From the NCBI GenBank assembly GCA_003214695.1, contig QCLI01000005.1, positions 1 through 64,000 of the forward strand: DNA of 64,000 nucleotides, read 5' to 3'. Positions within the stretch are counted from its first letter, which is position 1. Every line of letters starts with the position of its first letter. This DNA is from Prochlorococcus sp. AG-412-P08. Lineage in GTDB: Bacteria; Cyanobacteriota; Cyanobacteriia; PCC-6307; Cyanobiaceae. Below are positions 11,252-23,818 of this stretch, piece after piece. The notes under the pieces were generated by a model. That model ran no database searches. It saw nothing but the letters and a program-made list of their open reading frames with translations, and was not told the DNA's origin. Made by a program: the position numbers and the translations under genes.

Positions 11252-12181
11252 TTAACCTCGCGCACGAAATACGCCAAACCTCATGAGCCCACTGCCAAAT
11301 GCCAATCTCATTAAAATAATAGTAGGAATTTCTCTAATGCCATGTAGAAAAGATTTTGGACCCAATTCTATAAAAACATCTAATCTTCTAAAGCCTTCCA
11401 TTATCGAATCATTCCAAGAAGGTTTGGTAAACTTACTCCAATCATCAGATTCTACTTTCCCACCACAAAAACTACTATTTAACAAATTTTCCGAGAAGCT
11501 TTCGATACTTGCAAATTCAGGGTGAGACCATTGATCTAAAAGCTGTTTCATAATTAACTTATCAACCAATCCTAATGATAATTTTTTATCATTACATCTA
11601 TTCCAATCAGCAACTGCAAGAACACCTCCTGGTCTTAATACACGAAGCATTTCATCAGCGTAACGTTGTTTATCTAAAATATGTGCCCCTGCTTCAACAC
11701 TCCAAACTCCATCATAACTTCCATCTTGAAATTTAAGATTAAGAGCATCCATAACTTGAAATCGACAAGAAAGATCTTTTGGAGTTAGTTGCGAAGCTCT
11801 TTTAACCTGCTCTGAACTAATAGTGACGCCTACAACATCAAAGTCATAATCTCTAGCTAAAATTCTAGAGCTCCCACCTATGCCACAACCAATATCAATA
11901 ATTCGAGAGCCCTTAGGCAACTTATCTAAACCACTCCAATGAACTAAGTGATGAACAAAATCTATTTTTGCTTGCTTAAAATCTTTACTGTTAGAAAGTT
12001 GAGAGTAATAACCAAGATGTATATGCTCGCCCCATAATTTCTCTAGAAGCTTATCATTAGTCCATGCATCATAAGAAGAAGAGACTGTAAGAGACGATCT
12101 ATACTTTCTAGGATTAAATGACCATATGATTATTATTAAAAATGAAAGAATTAAGCTCCATAAAAACAAATTAATCAGCAT
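11252..12181 (-). CDS. SAM-dependent methyltransferase (membrane-anchored, tocopherol/MPBQ-type)
   Basis: IIDIGCGIGGSSRILARDY SAM-binding motif; N-terminal hydrophobic segment. Confidence 0.85.
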   Translation of the reverse strand: MLINLFLWSLILSFLIIIIWSFNPRKYRSSLTVSSSYDAWTNDKLLEKLWGEHIHLGYYSQLSNSKDFKQAKIDFVHHLVHWSGLDKLPKGSRIIDIGCGIGGSSRILARDYDFDVVGVTISSEQVKRASQLTPKDLSCRFQVMDALNLKFQDGSYDGVWSVEAGAHILDKQRYADEMLRVLRPGGVLAVADWNRCNDKKLSLGLVDKLIMKQLLDQWSHPEFASIESFSENLLNSSFCGGKVESDDWSKFTKPSWNDSIMEGFRRLDVFIELGPKSFLHGIREIPTIILMRLAFGSGLMRFGVFRARG

Positions 12182-12183
12182 TA

Positions 12184-12861
12184 TTAATTCTTTGGATCAA
12201 CATTAGACAGTGTTTCTTTTAGTGCTGTTCTTGCAGCAAGCTGTTTTCGAGTCTGATCAAGCATGTCGTATTCACGCTGAAGTCTTGTCTTCGTATCTAG
12301 CATCTCTAATAGACTTTGTTGCTCATCTGCTACAGAGCCTCCTAAATGTGAAGCAATCCAGAAAGATAGCTCTCTTGGGATTTCAGGCAGTCCTTCAGGC
12401 AAACTTCGCTCAGAATCAGTTAATTTACCTGTTAAAGAAACAACATCTTTCAAAGCAAGCAAAACAGAACTAGATAAAGAGGTCAACTCATCTTGATCAT
12501 CCACGGAATTATCATCAATCCAGGTAACCATTGCGCTATAAAAGGGAGCTTCTCGAATAATCTCTAAAATCCGAAAACGTTGTTGACCAACAGTAACTAT
12601 ATTACTTCTTCCATCTTCTGACATCTGATGCTTGACTATTTGGGCACAACATCCTACATCTGCAATTTGCTTAGTAGCTGGATTAGACCTAACTATTCCA
12701 AAGCGACTATCTGCCTCTAGAACCGTTTGAAGCATTATTCTGTACCTTGATTCAAAAATATGAAGTGGCAGAACCTCCTGAGGGAATAGAACCACTTCAG
12801 GGAGAGGGAAAAGAGGTAACTCCCTGACTGAAATATCGGTCACGGGAACATTCCCAAACAT
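12184..12861 (-). CDS. LON peptidase substrate-binding domain protein
   Basis: LPLFPLPEVVLFPQEVLPLHIFESRYRIM typical of the Lon N-terminal domain; no AAA or protease domain. Confidence 0.9.
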   Translation of the reverse strand: MFGNVPVTDISVRELPLFPLPEVVLFPQEVLPLHIFESRYRIMLQTVLEADSRFGIVRSNPATKQIADVGCCAQIVKHQMSEDGRSNIVTVGQQRFRILEIIREAPFYSAMVTWIDDNSVDDQDELTSLSSSVLLALKDVVSLTGKLTDSERSLPEGLPEIPRELSFWIASHLGGSVADEQQSLLEMLDTKTRLQREYDMLDQTRKQLAARTALKETLSNVDPKN

Positions 12862-12907
12862 ATATAGATACTACAGAAATATTCTTGCCATTGAGGTACT
12901 CACATCA

Positions 12908-13228
12908 TCAAAGCTTAACCTCAATATCAACTCCACTTGGAAGATCAAGCTTCATTAGTGCATCAATTGTTTTGGCTGATGGGCTATAAATATCAATAAT
13001 TCTTCTATGAGTGCGTGTCTCAAAATGTTCTCTGGAATCCTTGTCAACATGAGGTGACCTTAGGACACAATATATCTTCCTTTTAGTAGGAAGAGGTATT
13101 GGACCAATAGCTGTTGCTGCAGTATTGTCAGCTGTTTCAATGATTTTTTCACATGAAAGATCTAACATTCGCCTGTCAAATGCTTTAAGGCGTATTCGTA
13201 TCTTCTGCTGAGCTATAGCCGTTGACAT
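12908..13228 (-). CDS. rpsJ: 30S ribosomal protein S10
   Basis: [16 protein letters not shown]...[29 protein letters not shown]; start placed at internal MSTAIAQQ. Confidence 0.96.
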   Translation of the reverse strand: MSTAIAQQKIRIRLKAFDRRMLDLSCEKIIETADNTAATAIGPIPLPTKRKIYCVLRSPHVDKDSREHFETRTHRRIIDIYSPSAKTIDALMKLDLPSGVDIEVKL

Positions 13229-13366
13229 AGGTTTAATACGATAAGTTTCCCTGAATTGGGGATGTGAAAATGAATTTTCAAGATTCAAAAAGGGCTATCT
13301 AAGAACGAAAGCCCTTTTGATTAATTTAACCGATAGCAAGATCGATAATCAGAGATCGTAAAGTAT

Positions 13367-14560
13367 TTATTTAAGGATCTTAGAAACAACTCCTGCTCCA
13401 ATCGTCCTTCCGCCCTCTCTAATGGCAAATCTCATACCTTGCTCAATTGCTACTGGGCAAATCAACTCACCCGTCATTTTTATGTTGTCTCCCGGCATAA
13501 CCATTTCAACATTACTTCCGTCCTCTGCAGTAAATGCAGTAATTTGACCAGTTACATCAGTTGTGCGGATATAAAACTGTGGCCTATATCCAGCAAAGAA
13601 AGGGGTATGCCTTCCGCCTTCTTCTTTTTTGAGTACATAAACCTGCCCCTCAAACTGTGTATGAGGAGTAATAGAACCTTTCTTTACTAAAACCATGCCA
13701 CGCTCAATGTCTTCTTTCTGAATTCCGCGAAGCAAAAGTCCGACATTGTCACCTGCCATACCTTCATCAAGAAGTTTCCGGAACATCTCAACACCAGTAA
13801 CTGTTGTTAGTCGAGTATCTCTAATTCCAACAATTTCAACCTCTTCACCAACTGTCACCTTCCCTCTCTCAATTCTTCCAGTTGCTACTGTTCCTCTACC
13901 TGTAATAGAGAAGACATCTTCAACAGCCATCAAGAAAGGTTTATCCACTTCTCTTTCTGGCTCAGGTATAGATTCGTCTACAGCTTTCATAAGCTCTTCG
14001 ACCTTTCCTTCCCATTCAGCTTCGCCTTCTAATGCTTTTAAGCCAGAAACCTGAACTATTGGCACATCATTAAAGCCATACCCTTCTAAGAGTTCGCCGA
14101 TTTCCATTTCCACAAGCTCAATGATCTCAGGGTCATCAACCATGTCACATTTATTGAGCGCAACAACTAGTGCAGGAACACCAACTTGTTTTGCCAAAAG
14201 AATGTGCTCCTTTGTTTGGGCCATTGGGCCATCAGTTGCAGCACATACCAAGATTGCGCCATCCATTTGGGCTGCACCTGTGATCATATTTTTCACATAA
14301 TCAGCATGTCCTGGGCAATCAACATGAGCATAGTGCCTGCCTTCAGTCTCATATTCAACATGAGCTGTATTAATCGTGATACCGCGCTCTCTTTCTTCAG
14401 GCGCTCCATCGATATCACCATAGTCTTGGGCTGTAGCCTGCCCTTTCTTAGCTAACACATTGGTGATAGCTGCAGTAAGGGTAGTTTTACCATGGTCAAC
14501 ATGCCCAATTGTCCCAATGTTGACGTGAGGCTTGTTTCTTTCGAACTTCTCTCTGGCCAT
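13367..14560 (-). CDS. tuf: Elongation factor Tu
   Basis: [20 protein letters not shown]; full-length EF-Tu. Confidence 0.98.
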   Translation of the reverse strand: MAREKFERNKPHVNIGTIGHVDHGKTTLTAAITNVLAKKGQATAQDYGDIDGAPEERERGITINTAHVEYETEGRHYAHVDCPGHADYVKNMITGAAQMDGAILVCAATDGPMAQTKEHILLAKQVGVPALVVALNKCDMVDDPEIIELVEMEIGELLEGYGFNDVPIVQVSGLKALEGEAEWEGKVEELMKAVDESIPEPEREVDKPFLMAVEDVFSITGRGTVATGRIERGKVTVGEEVEIVGIRDTRLTTVTGVEMFRKLLDEGMAGDNVGLLLRGIQKEDIERGMVLVKKGSITPHTQFEGQVYVLKKEEGGRHTPFFAGYRPQFYIRTTDVTGQITAFTAEDGSNVEMVMPGDNIKMTGELICPVAIEQGMRFAIREGGRTIGAGVVSKILK

Positions 14561-14606
14561 TTGTTTAAAGAATCAGTTTAATAATAGAGGATTAATGATG
14601 AAGATA

Positions 14607-16682
14607 TCAGGAATTGCCCTGACTCTTAGAGATAATTGCTTCAGCAACATTACGAGGGACTTCCTCGTACTGGCTAAACTCCATAGAAAATATACCTCGA
14701 CCTTGAGTCATAGATCTAAGTTGAGTGGCGTAACCGAACATTTCAGCCAAAGGAACCTTGGCCTGAACCTTCGAGATACCATCATCGATGGATTGTCCTT
14801 CTACTTGTCCTCTTCTCGAGGAAAGATCACCAATAACAGAACCTAAGAAATCCTCAGGGACCTCAACTTCTACTTTCATCATTGGCTCAAGAAGAACTGG
14901 ATTGCATTTTTTCACTCCATCTTTAAATGCCATTGATCCAGCAATCTTAAATGCCATTTCAGATGAATCAACGTCATGGAACGAGCCATCTACCATAGTC
15001 ACTTTGACATCAATCAATGGATAACCAGCTAATACACCAGACTCACATGTTTCTTTCATCCCATTTGAAGCAGGCCCAATAAACTCTTTAGGAACAGAAC
15101 CTCCAACAATTTTATTTACAAATACAAAGCCTGACTCGGGCTCTCCTGGCTCCATTTCAATAACAACATGACCATATTGGCCTTTACCTCCTGTCTGTCG
15201 AGCATATTTTCCTTCACCTTTTGAGCTTGATCGAATTGTTTCTCTATAAGAAACCTGAGGAGCCCCAATATTAGCCTCAACCGAAAATTCTCTCAGCATT
15301 CTATCTACAAGTATTTCAAGATGGAGCTCACCCATTCCTGCAATAACAGTTTGATTAGTTTCTTGATCAGTCCTTACTCGGAAGGTTGGATCTTCTTCAG
15401 CTAAAGCAACTAAGGCCTTAGAAAGCTTTTCCATATCACCTTTTGTCTTTGGCTCAACAGCAACTGATATGACAGGCTCTGGGACAAAAAGAGTCTCGAG
15501 AACAATAGGTTCATCAGTTGAACACAAAGTGTCACCTGTGGTTGTATTTTTCAGACCAAGCACTGCCCCTAAGTCCCCAGCTCGCAATTGATCAACTTCC
15601 TCTCGATCATCTGCTTTCAATACAACTAAACGTGAGATCCTCTCTTTACTGTCTTTAGTTGAATTAAGAACATAGCTTCCTTTTTCAAGTACACCTGAAT
15701 ACATCCTCACAAAAGTCAACTTCCCATAAGGGTCAGCCATGACTTTAAAAGCCAATGCACTAAATGGGGCATCATCCTCGGAAGCTCTCACGGCCTCTTT
15801 CCCACTAGGCAACAATCCTTGAATAGGAGGAACATCAATTGGGGCTGGTAAATAATCAATTACTGCATCAAGAACCAATTGAACCCCTTTATTTTTAAAG
15901 GCAGATCCACAAAGCATTGGGACAAGGCCATGCTTTAATACTCCTTCTCGAATACCTTTTTTTAATTGCTCTATTGATAATTCACCAGTTTCAAGAAAAG
16001 TCTCTATTAATACCTCATCATTTTCTGCAACAGTTTCCATTAGTTTAGCTCGCCATTCGGCAGCCTCTTCAGCCATATCAGAGGGTATCTCCGTTTCTTC
16101 TATATCAGTACCCAGATCATTCTTGTAGATATAGGCCTTGTTAGCAACCAAATCAATAATTCCACTTAGATCTCCCTCTGAACCAATAGGAAGCTGTATC
16201 GGCGCAGCATTTGCTTTAAGCCTATCCTTAATTTGACCATAAACTTTCAAGAAATCTGCACCAGTCCTATCCATCTTATTCACGAAAACCATCCTAGGAA
16301 CTGAATATCGATCAGCTTGTCTCCATACAGTCTCTGATTGGGGCTGTACTCCACCAACAGCACAAAAGACGGCAATTACACCGTCTAAAACCCTCATAGA
16401 CCTTTCCACCTCGATAGTGAAGTCCACATGCCCAGGAGTATCAATAATGTTAACCCTGTGATCTTGCCAACTTGTTGATATTGCAGCAGCCGTAATTGTT
16501 ATTCCTCTCTCTCTTTCTTGGGCCATCCAATCAGTTACTGCAGCACCATCATGGACTTCACCAATCTTATGAACAACTCCAGAATAGAAAAGGATTCTTT
16601 CAGTGGTAGTGGTTTTCCCAGCGTCAATATGCGCTGCAATACCAATATTCCGTACACGATCAAGGGGGAAGGCTCGAGCCAC
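14607..16682 (-). CDS. fusA: Elongation factor G
   Basis: [24 protein letters not shown]; 691 aa. Confidence 0.98.
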   Translation of the reverse strand: MARAFPLDRVRNIGIAAHIDAGKTTTTERILFYSGVVHKIGEVHDGAAVTDWMAQERERGITITAAAISTSWQDHRVNIIDTPGHVDFTIEVERSMRVLDGVIAVFCAVGGVQPQSETVWRQADRYSVPRMVFVNKMDRTGADFLKVYGQIKDRLKANAAPIQLPIGSEGDLSGIIDLVANKAYIYKNDLGTDIEETEIPSDMAEEAAEWRAKLMETVAENDEVLIETFLETGELSIEQLKKGIREGVLKHGLVPMLCGSAFKNKGVQLVLDAVIDYLPAPIDVPPIQGLLPSGKEAVRASEDDAPFSALAFKVMADPYGKLTFVRMYSGVLEKGSYVLNSTKDSKERISRLVVLKADDREEVDQLRAGDLGAVLGLKNTTTGDTLCSTDEPIVLETLFVPEPVISVAVEPKTKGDMEKLSKALVALAEEDPTFRVRTDQETNQTVIAGMGELHLEILVDRMLREFSVEANIGAPQVSYRETIRSSSKGEGKYARQTGGKGQYGHVVIEMEPGEPESGFVFVNKIVGGSVPKEFIGPASNGMKETCESGVLAGYPLIDVKVTMVDGSFHDVDSSEMAFKIAGSMAFKDGVKKCNPVLLEPMMKVEVEVPEDFLGSVIGDLSSRRGQVEGQSIDDGISKVQAKVPLAEMFGYATQLRSMTQGRGIFSMEFSQYEEVPRNVAEAIISKSQGNS

Positions 16683-16775
16683 AGTTATCTCTCCAGTTTC
16701 AGTGGTAAAAGGCGGATGTGACTCTACAGGGCAATAGGTAAAAAGTGAAACTTTTTCACCTTTAAATCAACAAAT

Positions 16776-17246
16776 TCAATAACGGTAATGAGCAAAAGCT
16801 TTATTTGCCTCGGCCATTTTATGAGTCTCTTCTCGCTTGCGAACTGCACTACCAGCTTCATTGGCAGCATCCATTAATTCTCCCGCAAGCTTTTGAGCCA
16901 TACTTCGTCCATTCCTTGATCGAGAAAAATTTACAAGCCACCTGAGGGCCATAGCTGTGCCCCTCTCCTGTCGAACTTCCATAGGTACTTGATAGGTAGC
17001 GCCTCCAACACGTCTTGCTCTTACTTCTACAAGAGGGGTAGCATTCTTTATAGCTGTTTCAAATAGCTCAATAGGGTCTCCACCGGTTCGCTCATTAATT
17101 AATCCAAAAGCTTGAGAAAGAATTCTTTGAGCGGTTGATTTTTTTCCGTGCTTCATAAGCCTTGCAACCATCATTGTGGCAAGACGATTATTAAACTGAG
17201 GATCAGGTAAAACTGGTCTTTTTACTGCTGCGTTTCTTCTAGACAT
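16776..17246 (-). CDS. rpsG: 30S ribosomal protein S7
   Basis: [37 protein letters not shown]. Confidence 0.97.
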   Translation of the reverse strand: MSRRNAAVKRPVLPDPQFNNRLATMMVARLMKHGKKSTAQRILSQAFGLINERTGGDPIELFETAIKNATPLVEVRARRVGGATYQVPMEVRQERGTAMALRWLVNFSRSRNGRSMAQKLAGELMDAANEAGSAVRKREETHKMAEANKAFAHYRY

Positions 17247-17287
17247 AAGATTAATTAATGATTTTTAGAAATTAAATTTAGAATTTT

Positions 17288-17662
17288 TTATGATTTAGGG
17301 GTTTTTGCACCATATTTAGAACGGGACTGACGTCGGTCTTTAACCCCAGCAGTATCAAGAGTTCCCCGAATTATGTGATAACGAACTCCTGGGAGATCCT
17401 TAACTCGTCCACCTCGAAGCAATACAACAGAGTGTTCCTGAAGATTATGTCCTATACCAGGTATATAAGCAGTCACTTCAAACCCAGAAGTAAGTCGAAC
17501 ACGAGCAACTTTGCGTAATGCCGAATTAGGTTTTTTAGGTGTAGAAGTATAAACCCTTGTACAAACACCCCTTCTCTCAGGGCATGACTGCAATGCTGGC
17601 GACTTGGTTTTGCGAGTAAGTCGACTGCGCTCGGTTCTAATTAGCTGTTGAATGGTTGGCAT
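17288..17662 (-). CDS. rpsL: 30S ribosomal protein S12
   Basis: [24 protein letters not shown]...[17 protein letters not shown]. Confidence 0.98.
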   Translation of the reverse strand: MPTIQQLIRTERSRLTRKTKSPALQSCPERRGVCTRVYTSTPKKPNSALRKVARVRLTSGFEVTAYIPGIGHNLQEHSVVLLRGGRVKDLPGVRYHIIRGTLDTAGVKDRRQSRSKYGAKTPKS

Positions 17663-17917
17663 CGAAGATTGGCTAGGTCAGTAAGGTTTGGACCAGAATC
17701 CGTAATTCCTTATTCTACTAGCTAAAGTGCATGAAAAGAAATTTTCCTCTAAAAGCATTTATCTGAAAACAAAGGTATTAAATAACAAAGACCTGAAACA
17801 ATTGATTTATTACCTCTTCGTGTTTTAAACCTATTAATAAAGCTCTCTAGGATCATTTGCTACCTATTGTGCTGTTTTTATCTTTACTAAGGCGAATCTA
17901 AAAGCTTGCTTGCATTC

Positions 17918-20900
17918 ATGCCTAACGAATCACATATTTCTAATTCTCCTTACTGTGATAGCAGTTCGCCAAAAGCATTAGTAGGCGAGAAAGATGCTTG
18001 CGGTGTTGGTTTCTTAGCTCAAATAGAAAGCAAAGCAAGTTATTGGATTTTAGAACAGGCACTACGAGCTCTGGGATGCATGGAACACAGAGGTGGGTGC
18101 GGAGGCGATGGTGATTCAGGTGATGGAGCCGGTCTTCTATGTGAAATCCCTTGGAATTTTTTTAAGAAGGTTTGGCCTGAAACCAATAGCTCTCACAAAT
18201 CAAGTGGCATTGGCATGGTCTTCATGCCTAATGATTTAAATCAACGCAATAAGGCTAAAGAAATCTTTGAAGAGGAAGCAAAAAAGCTTTCTTTAAATTC
18301 AAAAGGATGGCGCAAAGTCCCTGTGGACCTGGAGGTGCTCGGTCCATTAGCTAGATCAACAGCCCCATTTATTGAACAATGGCTTATAGAGGGTAATCAA
18401 GAAGAGGAGAATCTGGAAAATTTATTATTTAGGTTAAGGAAAAGAATTCAGAATCGTTGCAGCAAATCACTTAACAACATTGAAGGTGATCCATATATCG
18501 CATCTTTAAGTACACGAACTATTGTTTATAAAGGGATGGTTAGATCCCAAGTCTTAGCAGAATTCTATCGAGATCTAAAAGACGAACGTTTCGAAATTTC
18601 GTTTGCCATCTACCATCGAAGATTCAGTACAAATACTTTGCCGCGCTGGCCTCTGTCTCAACCAATGCGTTTGCTTGGACATAATGGAGAAATTAACACT
18701 CTCCTTGGGAATTTAAACTGGGCAAAGGCAACAGAAGTTCATCTAGAAGAAATTTGGGGAGAATCTTCAAAAGATATAGAACCAGTTATAAATGCCTCAT
18801 TTAGCGACTCAGCAAATCTAGATGCAACACTTGAACTCCTAGTTCGAAGTGGGAGACCTATTACTGACAGTTTGCTCACATTGGTCCCAGAGGCTTTTAG
18901 AGATCAACCTGAACTGGAGAAGCAACCAGAAATCAATTCTTTTTACGAATATTCAGCATGTACCCAAGAAGCATGGGATGGACCAGCTCTGCTTGTGTTT
19001 TCAGACGGGTGTTTTATAGGAGCAACACTTGATCGCAATGGCTTAAGACCTGCACGTTATTGCGTGACTAAAGACAATCTTGTGATCATGGGATCTGAAA
19101 CAGGAGTTGTAGAAATAGGTGAAAGCAACATTCTTGAAAAAGGAAGATTGGGGCCTGGTCAAATGTTGGCCGTTGATCTCATAGAAGGAAGACTTTTGAA
19201 AAATTGGGAGGTAAAGAAAGAAGCCGCCAATCGACATCCTTATCAAGATTGGCTTACAAAAAATTGCTTAACTCTGAACGAACAGCCTTGGCAAAATAAA
19301 AGCAACTTTAGTGATTTAGAACTACTTAAAGCTCAAACAGCATTTGGCTTCTCAGCAGAAGATCTGGAAATAATTATTAATGACATGGCCACTGGGGCTA
19401 AAGAGCCTACTTACTGCATGGGAGACGATATTCCACTTGCAATACTTTCCAATAAACCTCATCTTTTATACGACTACTTCAAACAAAGATTTGCTCAAGT
19501 AACCAACCCTCCTATTGACCCATTACGAGAAAAGCTTGTTATGAGCATAGAAATGAATTTAGGAAAAAGAGGATCTCCTTTAGCTCCGAAAGACAATTCA
19601 TTTTCAGTAATTAATCTTCATTCACCAATTCTCAATGAGAATGATTTGAACCAACTAGGCAATAAAGGTCTTGTCGTTAAAACAATTTCAACTCTAATAG
19701 AAATATCTGAAGGGTTCCAAGGGCTCGGGCAAAGTCTCCAGAACATCTGTCTTGAGGCAGCGTCAGCAGTCAAGAGTGGGAGTAAAATACTAATCCTTTC
19801 TGATCGAGGGATCAGTCAAAACAAAACATATATACCCCCATTACTAGCTGTAGGTGCAGTACATCACTATTTGCTAGAACATAAACTCAGACTTGATGCA
19901 TCCATTGTTATAGATACTGCGCAATGTTGGAGCACTCATCATGTTGCATGTCTCATTGGATATGGAGCAAGTGCAATCTGCCCGTGGCTGACATGGGAAA
20001 CAACACGTCACTGGTGGCATTCACCTAAAACACAAAAGTTACTTGAAGGTAACAAGCTTACAGATTTTACAATCCAAAAAGCTCAAGCAAACTTAAAGAA
20101 AGCCTTGGAAGATGGCTTACGGAAAATACTCTCAAAAATTGGAATTTCTCTTTTAGCTAGTTATCATGGTGCTCAAATATTCGAAGCAGTAGGTATTGGA
20201 TCTGATATTATCAACCTTGCTTTCAAAGGAACCACCAGCAGAATAGCTGGGTTAACTCTTAAAGAACTAGCTAATGAAACCTTAGCCTTTCATTCAAAGG
20301 CATATCCAGAATTAGATCACAAGAAACTTGAGTTTTTTGGTTTTGTTCAATACCGTAGCAGCGGCGAGTTCCATTTAAACAATCCTGCTATGTCTAAGGC
20401 TTTGCATGCAGCAGTTAAAGCAGGTCCAAGTTATGATCATTTTTCAACTTATCAAACACTTCTTGAATCAAGACCAGCAACTGCATTGCGTGATTTATTG
20501 ACATTTCAAAAGGTGCCACATCCTATACCTATAGATCAAGTGGAAAGTGTTGAAAGTATTTGTAGAAGGTTTTGTACTGGTGGGATGAGCTTAGGTGCCC
20601 TTTCCAGAGAAGCCCATGAAGTCCTCGCAATAGCAATGAATAGAATTGGGGGCAAAAGTAATAGCGGTGAAGGTGGAGAAGACCCACAAAGGTTCAAAGC
20701 TCTTACTGACGTCGACGAAAAGAGTCTATCAGCTACTTTGCCTAACTTAAAAGGGCTGAGAAATGGAGATACCGCCTGTTCAGCCATTAAACAAATAGCT
20801 TCAGGGAGGTTTGGAGTTACACCTGAGTATTTGAGAAGTGGTAAACAATTAGAAATAAAAGTAGCCCAAGGTGCTAAGCCAGGTGAAGGTGGTCAATTAC

Positions 20901-22477
20901 CTGGAGCAAAAGTAGATACTTATATTGCAAAACTTAGAAATAGTAAGCCTGGCGTTGCACTAATTTCACCTCCACCGCACCACGATATCTACTCCATAGA
21001 AGATTTAGCTCAATTAATCCACGATCTACACCAAATCCATCCACAAGCAAAAGTTAGTGTCAAACTAGTAGCAGAAATAGGCATAGGAACAATTGCCGCA
21101 GGCGTAGCAAAGGCAAACGCCGATGTAATACAAATTTCTGGGCACGATGGTGGGACTGGGGCTTCTCCTCTTAGCTCTATTAAACATGCTGGATTGCCAT
21201 GGGAGTTAGGCCTAACTGAAGTCCACAGGTCTTTACTAGAGAATGGACTCAGAGGCAGAGTGTTATTGCGGGCAGATGGAGGATTAAAAACTGGTTGGGA
21301 TGTTGTTATTGCCGCACTACTGGGCGCAGAAGAATATGGCTTTGGGTCAATCGCAATGATTGCAGAAGGTTGCATCATGGCGCGTATATGTCATACAAAT
21401 AAATGTCCCGTAGGTGTTGCTACGCAACAAGAAGCATTAAGAAAACGCTTCCCAGGCATCCCTGAACATGTCGTAAATTTCTTCTTATTTGTCGCAGAGG
21501 AAGTAAGACAAATCATGAGCACCTTGGGTTTTTCTCGTTTAGAAGATCTAATTGGCAGGACTGACATACTTCAATCTCGAAATCTCAATCTTGCAAAAAC
21601 AAAAAAACTGGATTTGTCTTCGCTTCTAGAACCAATTAAAGAGTCTAAGGATCGATCATGGCTTCTTCATAAAGAAACCCCGCATAGCAATGGTCCAGTA
21701 TTAGAAAATCAACTCTTAGAAGACGCAGAAATTGTTAATGCGATACACAATCATGGAAAAGTTTCTCGCCATATCTCAATCGCTAATACGGATCGAAGCG
21801 TATGTGCCCGCATATCTGGAGATATTGCTCAACTCCATGGAAACAAAGGTTTTCAAGGATTTATTGAAATAACCTTTTCGGGAGCATCAGGACAAAGTTT
21901 TGGAGCCTTTTTACTTCAAGGCATGCATATTCGGCTAATAGGAGAAGCTAATGATTATGTAGGGAAAGGAATTAATGGAGGAAGAATTGCCATAATCCCG
22001 CCAACGAATGATAAGCATGCCTCAGATCAAGTAATTTTAGGTAATACTTGCTTATATGGAGGCACTGGGGGGCAGCTATTTGCAGTTGGGAAAGCTGGTG
22101 AACGCTTTGCAGTGAGAAATAGCGGAGTAGAGGCAGTTATAGAAGGTGCTGGGGATCATTGCTGTGAATACATGACTGGTGGAATAGTTGTTGTACTTGG
22201 GCCTACCGGTAGAAATGTTGGCGCTGGAATGACTGGTGGAATAACTTTCTTGTTAGATGAAGATGAACAAGTATCTAAAAGAGTTAACAAGGAAATTGTT
22301 GAGATTTATCCGTTATCCAATAAGAAGCAAGAAGATATATTAAAGCCCTTAATTCATGAGCATTGGTTGCAAACCAAGAGTTTTAAGGCGGAAGGTATCT
22401 TGAAGGATTGGGAGACTTTAAAAAAACTATTCAAAGTTTTGGTTCCTCCCAGTGAAAAAGAAAAAGTTGATTTGTGA
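17918..22477 (+). CDS. gltB: Ferredoxin-dependent glutamate synthase (large)
   Basis: N-terminal glutaminase DACGVGFLAQ; central and FMN domains; about 1519 aa; GEGGEDPQRF, ISGHDGGTGASPLSSIKHAG. Confidence 0.96.
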   Translation: MPNESHISNSPYCDSSSPKALVGEKDACGVGFLAQIESKASYWILEQALRALGCMEHRGGCGGDGDSGDGAGLLCEIPWNFFKKVWPETNSSHKSSGIGMVFMPNDLNQRNKAKEIFEEEAKKLSLNSKGWRKVPVDLEVLGPLARSTAPFIEQWLIEGNQEEENLENLLFRLRKRIQNRCSKSLNNIEGDPYIASLSTRTIVYKGMVRSQVLAEFYRDLKDERFEISFAIYHRRFSTNTLPRWPLSQPMRLLGHNGEINTLLGNLNWAKATEVHLEEIWGESSKDIEPVINASFSDSANLDATLELLVRSGRPITDSLLTLVPEAFRDQPELEKQPEINSFYEYSACTQEAWDGPALLVFSDGCFIGATLDRNGLRPARYCVTKDNLVIMGSETGVVEIGESNILEKGRLGPGQMLAVDLIEGRLLKNWEVKKEAANRHPYQDWLTKNCLTLNEQPWQNKSNFSDLELLKAQTAFGFSAEDLEIIINDMATGAKEPTYCMGDDIPLAILSNKPHLLYDYFKQRFAQVTNPPIDPLREKLVMSIEMNLGKRGSPLAPKDNSFSVINLHSPILNENDLNQLGNKGLVVKTISTLIEISEGFQGLGQSLQNICLEAASAVKSGSKILILSDRGISQNKTYIPPLLAVGAVHHYLLEHKLRLDASIVIDTAQCWSTHHVACLIGYGASAICPWLTWETTRHWWHSPKTQKLLEGNKLTDFTIQKAQANLKKALEDGLRKILSKIGISLLASYHGAQIFEAVGIGSDIINLAFKGTTSRIAGLTLKELANETLAFHSKAYPELDHKKLEFFGFVQYRSSGEFHLNNPAMSKALHAAVKAGPSYDHFSTYQTLLESRPATALRDLLTFQKVPHPIPIDQVESVESICRRFCTGGMSLGALSREAHEVLAIAMNRIGGKSNSGEGGEDPQRFKALTDVDEKSLSATLPNLKGLRNGDTACSAIKQIASGRFGVTPEYLRSGKQLEIKVAQGAKPGEGGQLPGAKVDTYIAKLRNSKPGVALISPPPHHDIYSIEDLAQLIHDLHQIHPQAKVSVKLVAEIGIGTIAAGVAKANADVIQISGHDGGTGASPLSSIKHAGLPWELGLTEVHRSLLENGLRGRVLLRADGGLKTGWDVVIAALLGAEEYGFGSIAMIAEGCIMARICHTNKCPVGVATQQEALRKRFPGIPEHVVNFFLFVAEEVRQIMSTLGFSRLEDLIGRTDILQSRNLNLAKTKKLDLSSLLEPIKESKDRSWLLHKETPHSNGPVLENQLLEDAEIVNAIHNHGKVSRHISIANTDRSVCARISGDIAQLHGNKGFQGFIEITFSGASGQSFGAFLLQGMHIRLIGEANDYVGKGINGGRIAIIPPTNDKHASDQVILGNTCLYGGTGGQLFAVGKAGERFAVRNSGVEAVIEGAGDHCCEYMTGGIVVVLGPTGRNVGAGMTGGITFLLDEDEQVSKRVNKEIVEIYPLSNKKQEDILKPLIHEHWLQTKSFKAEGILKDWETLKKLFKVLVPPSEKEKVDL

Positions 22478-22503
22478 AACACCAAAATTTCTTAACATGA
22501 TCA

Positions 22504-22821
22504 ATGTCTATTTTTATTAAAACTGAGCGGTTTAAGAAAGAAACTCTAAACTTAATGCCGAAAAAACGTAGTCAATATATCAAAGAACACTTAACCTGGG
22601 TATCAAAACTAAAAGAGGCTGGTGAGAATATTGCTTCTGGTTATCTAGTCAATGAATTTAGTGAGGCTGGAGGTGGAGGGTTTCTGGTGGTAGAAGCGAA
22701 TAATTTTGAAGAAGCAAAGTTGCTTATTATCAACGATCCAATGATTACAAATCAATTAGTAACTTGGGAAATTCACCAATGGATTCCTGTTTTTGGTCAA
22801 CTATTAAATCAACGAGGGTAA
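22504..22821 (+). CDS. YciI-like protein
   Basis: 105 aa; [34 protein letters not shown]. Confidence 0.75.
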   Translation: MSIFIKTERFKKETLNLMPKKRSQYIKEHLTWVSKLKEAGENIASGYLVNEFSEAGGGGFLVVEANNFEEAKLLIINDPMITNQLVTWEIHQWIPVFGQLLNQRG

Positions 22822-23684
22822 TCCTTTATAAGTCTACGAACCTCCCCTGCATGATAGCTACTACGTGTCAAAGGAGAGCTCACTACTTGCAAAAAGCCAA
22901 AGCGCATCTCTCCTTCTTGTCGGTATTCATCAAACTGAGAAGGTGTTACAAATCTATCAACGGGTAAATGCTTGGGCCCAGGAGAGAGGTACTGGCCTAT
23001 GGTTACGATGTCTACATTATGATCATACAAGTCGGAAAGGACTTGTATCACCTCTTCGTCGGTTTCACCAAGACCAACCATTAATCCAGACTTTGAATAT
23101 ATATTTGAAGCTTCTTCTCTAACACGAAGTAATAATTCTAAGGAGCGTTGATATATCCCCTGAGGTCTAGCTCTCCTATAAAGTCTCGGAACGGTTTCTA
23201 TATTGTGATTTAAAACATCAGGGCAAGCTTGAACAACTTGGCTCAAGGCATCCCAATTGCCGCAAAAGTCAGGTATCAACAATTCAATAGTTGTTCCAGG
23301 GGAACTTGCCCTTACAGCATTAATACAACTTACAAATTGACTTGCTCCACCATCTTCTAAATCGTCACGATTTACAGACGTAATCACAACATGGTTTAAC
23401 CCAAGCCTTCTCACAGCTTCACCAAGACGTTCTGGCTCAGAAGGGTCAAGGCTTCTGAAACTTTTATCAAAGTCAATATCACAATATGGACATGCTCTAG
23501 TGCAGCCAGGTCCCATTATTAAAAAAGTTGCTGTTCCTCCTGCAAAACATTCTCCGATATTTGGACAGCTAGCCTCTTGGCAAACTGTATTTAAATTTAA
23601 ATCTGACAATAAATCAGCAACTCGTCCAATACGTTCGTGCTGTGGGGCCTTAACCCTTAACCAATTTGGTTTTTGAGTGCTCAT
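22809..23684 (-). CDS. lipA: Lipoyl synthase
   Basis: [13 protein letters not shown] and radical SAM motif [11 protein letters not shown]. Confidence 0.96.
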   Translation of the reverse strand: MSTQKPNWLRVKAPQHERIGRVADLLSDLNLNTVCQEASCPNIGECFAGGTATFLIMGPGCTRACPYCDIDFDKSFRSLDPSEPERLGEAVRRLGLNHVVITSVNRDDLEDGGASQFVSCINAVRASSPGTTIELLIPDFCGNWDALSQVVQACPDVLNHNIETVPRLYRRARPQGIYQRSLELLLRVREEASNIYSKSGLMVGLGETDEEVIQVLSDLYDHNVDIVTIGQYLSPGPKHLPVDRFVTPSQFDEYRQEGEMRFGFLQVVSSPLTRSSYHAGEVRRLIKDYPR

Positions 23685-23818
23685 TGTCCTAATAAAACAA
23701 ATTTCTCAAAAATTGATAGCTCATTAAACCATTCAGGAAAGTTTGAAAGTATAGATCAACAAGTAAAAGATTGGGGTCGTCCTTTTCAGGAACACAGTCC
23801 TGAAACTTTCCAATCAAG

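Noticed and set aside
13439-15024. Plus-strand ORFs opposite tuf and fusA
   Set aside because: Antisense to conserved elongation factor genes; Ser/Ile-rich artefacts of codon bias.
17663-17917. NtcA site (GTA-N8-TAC) upstream of gltB
   Set aside because: Looked for it; only GTA/TAC pairs with wrong spacing (e.g. N11) were seen.
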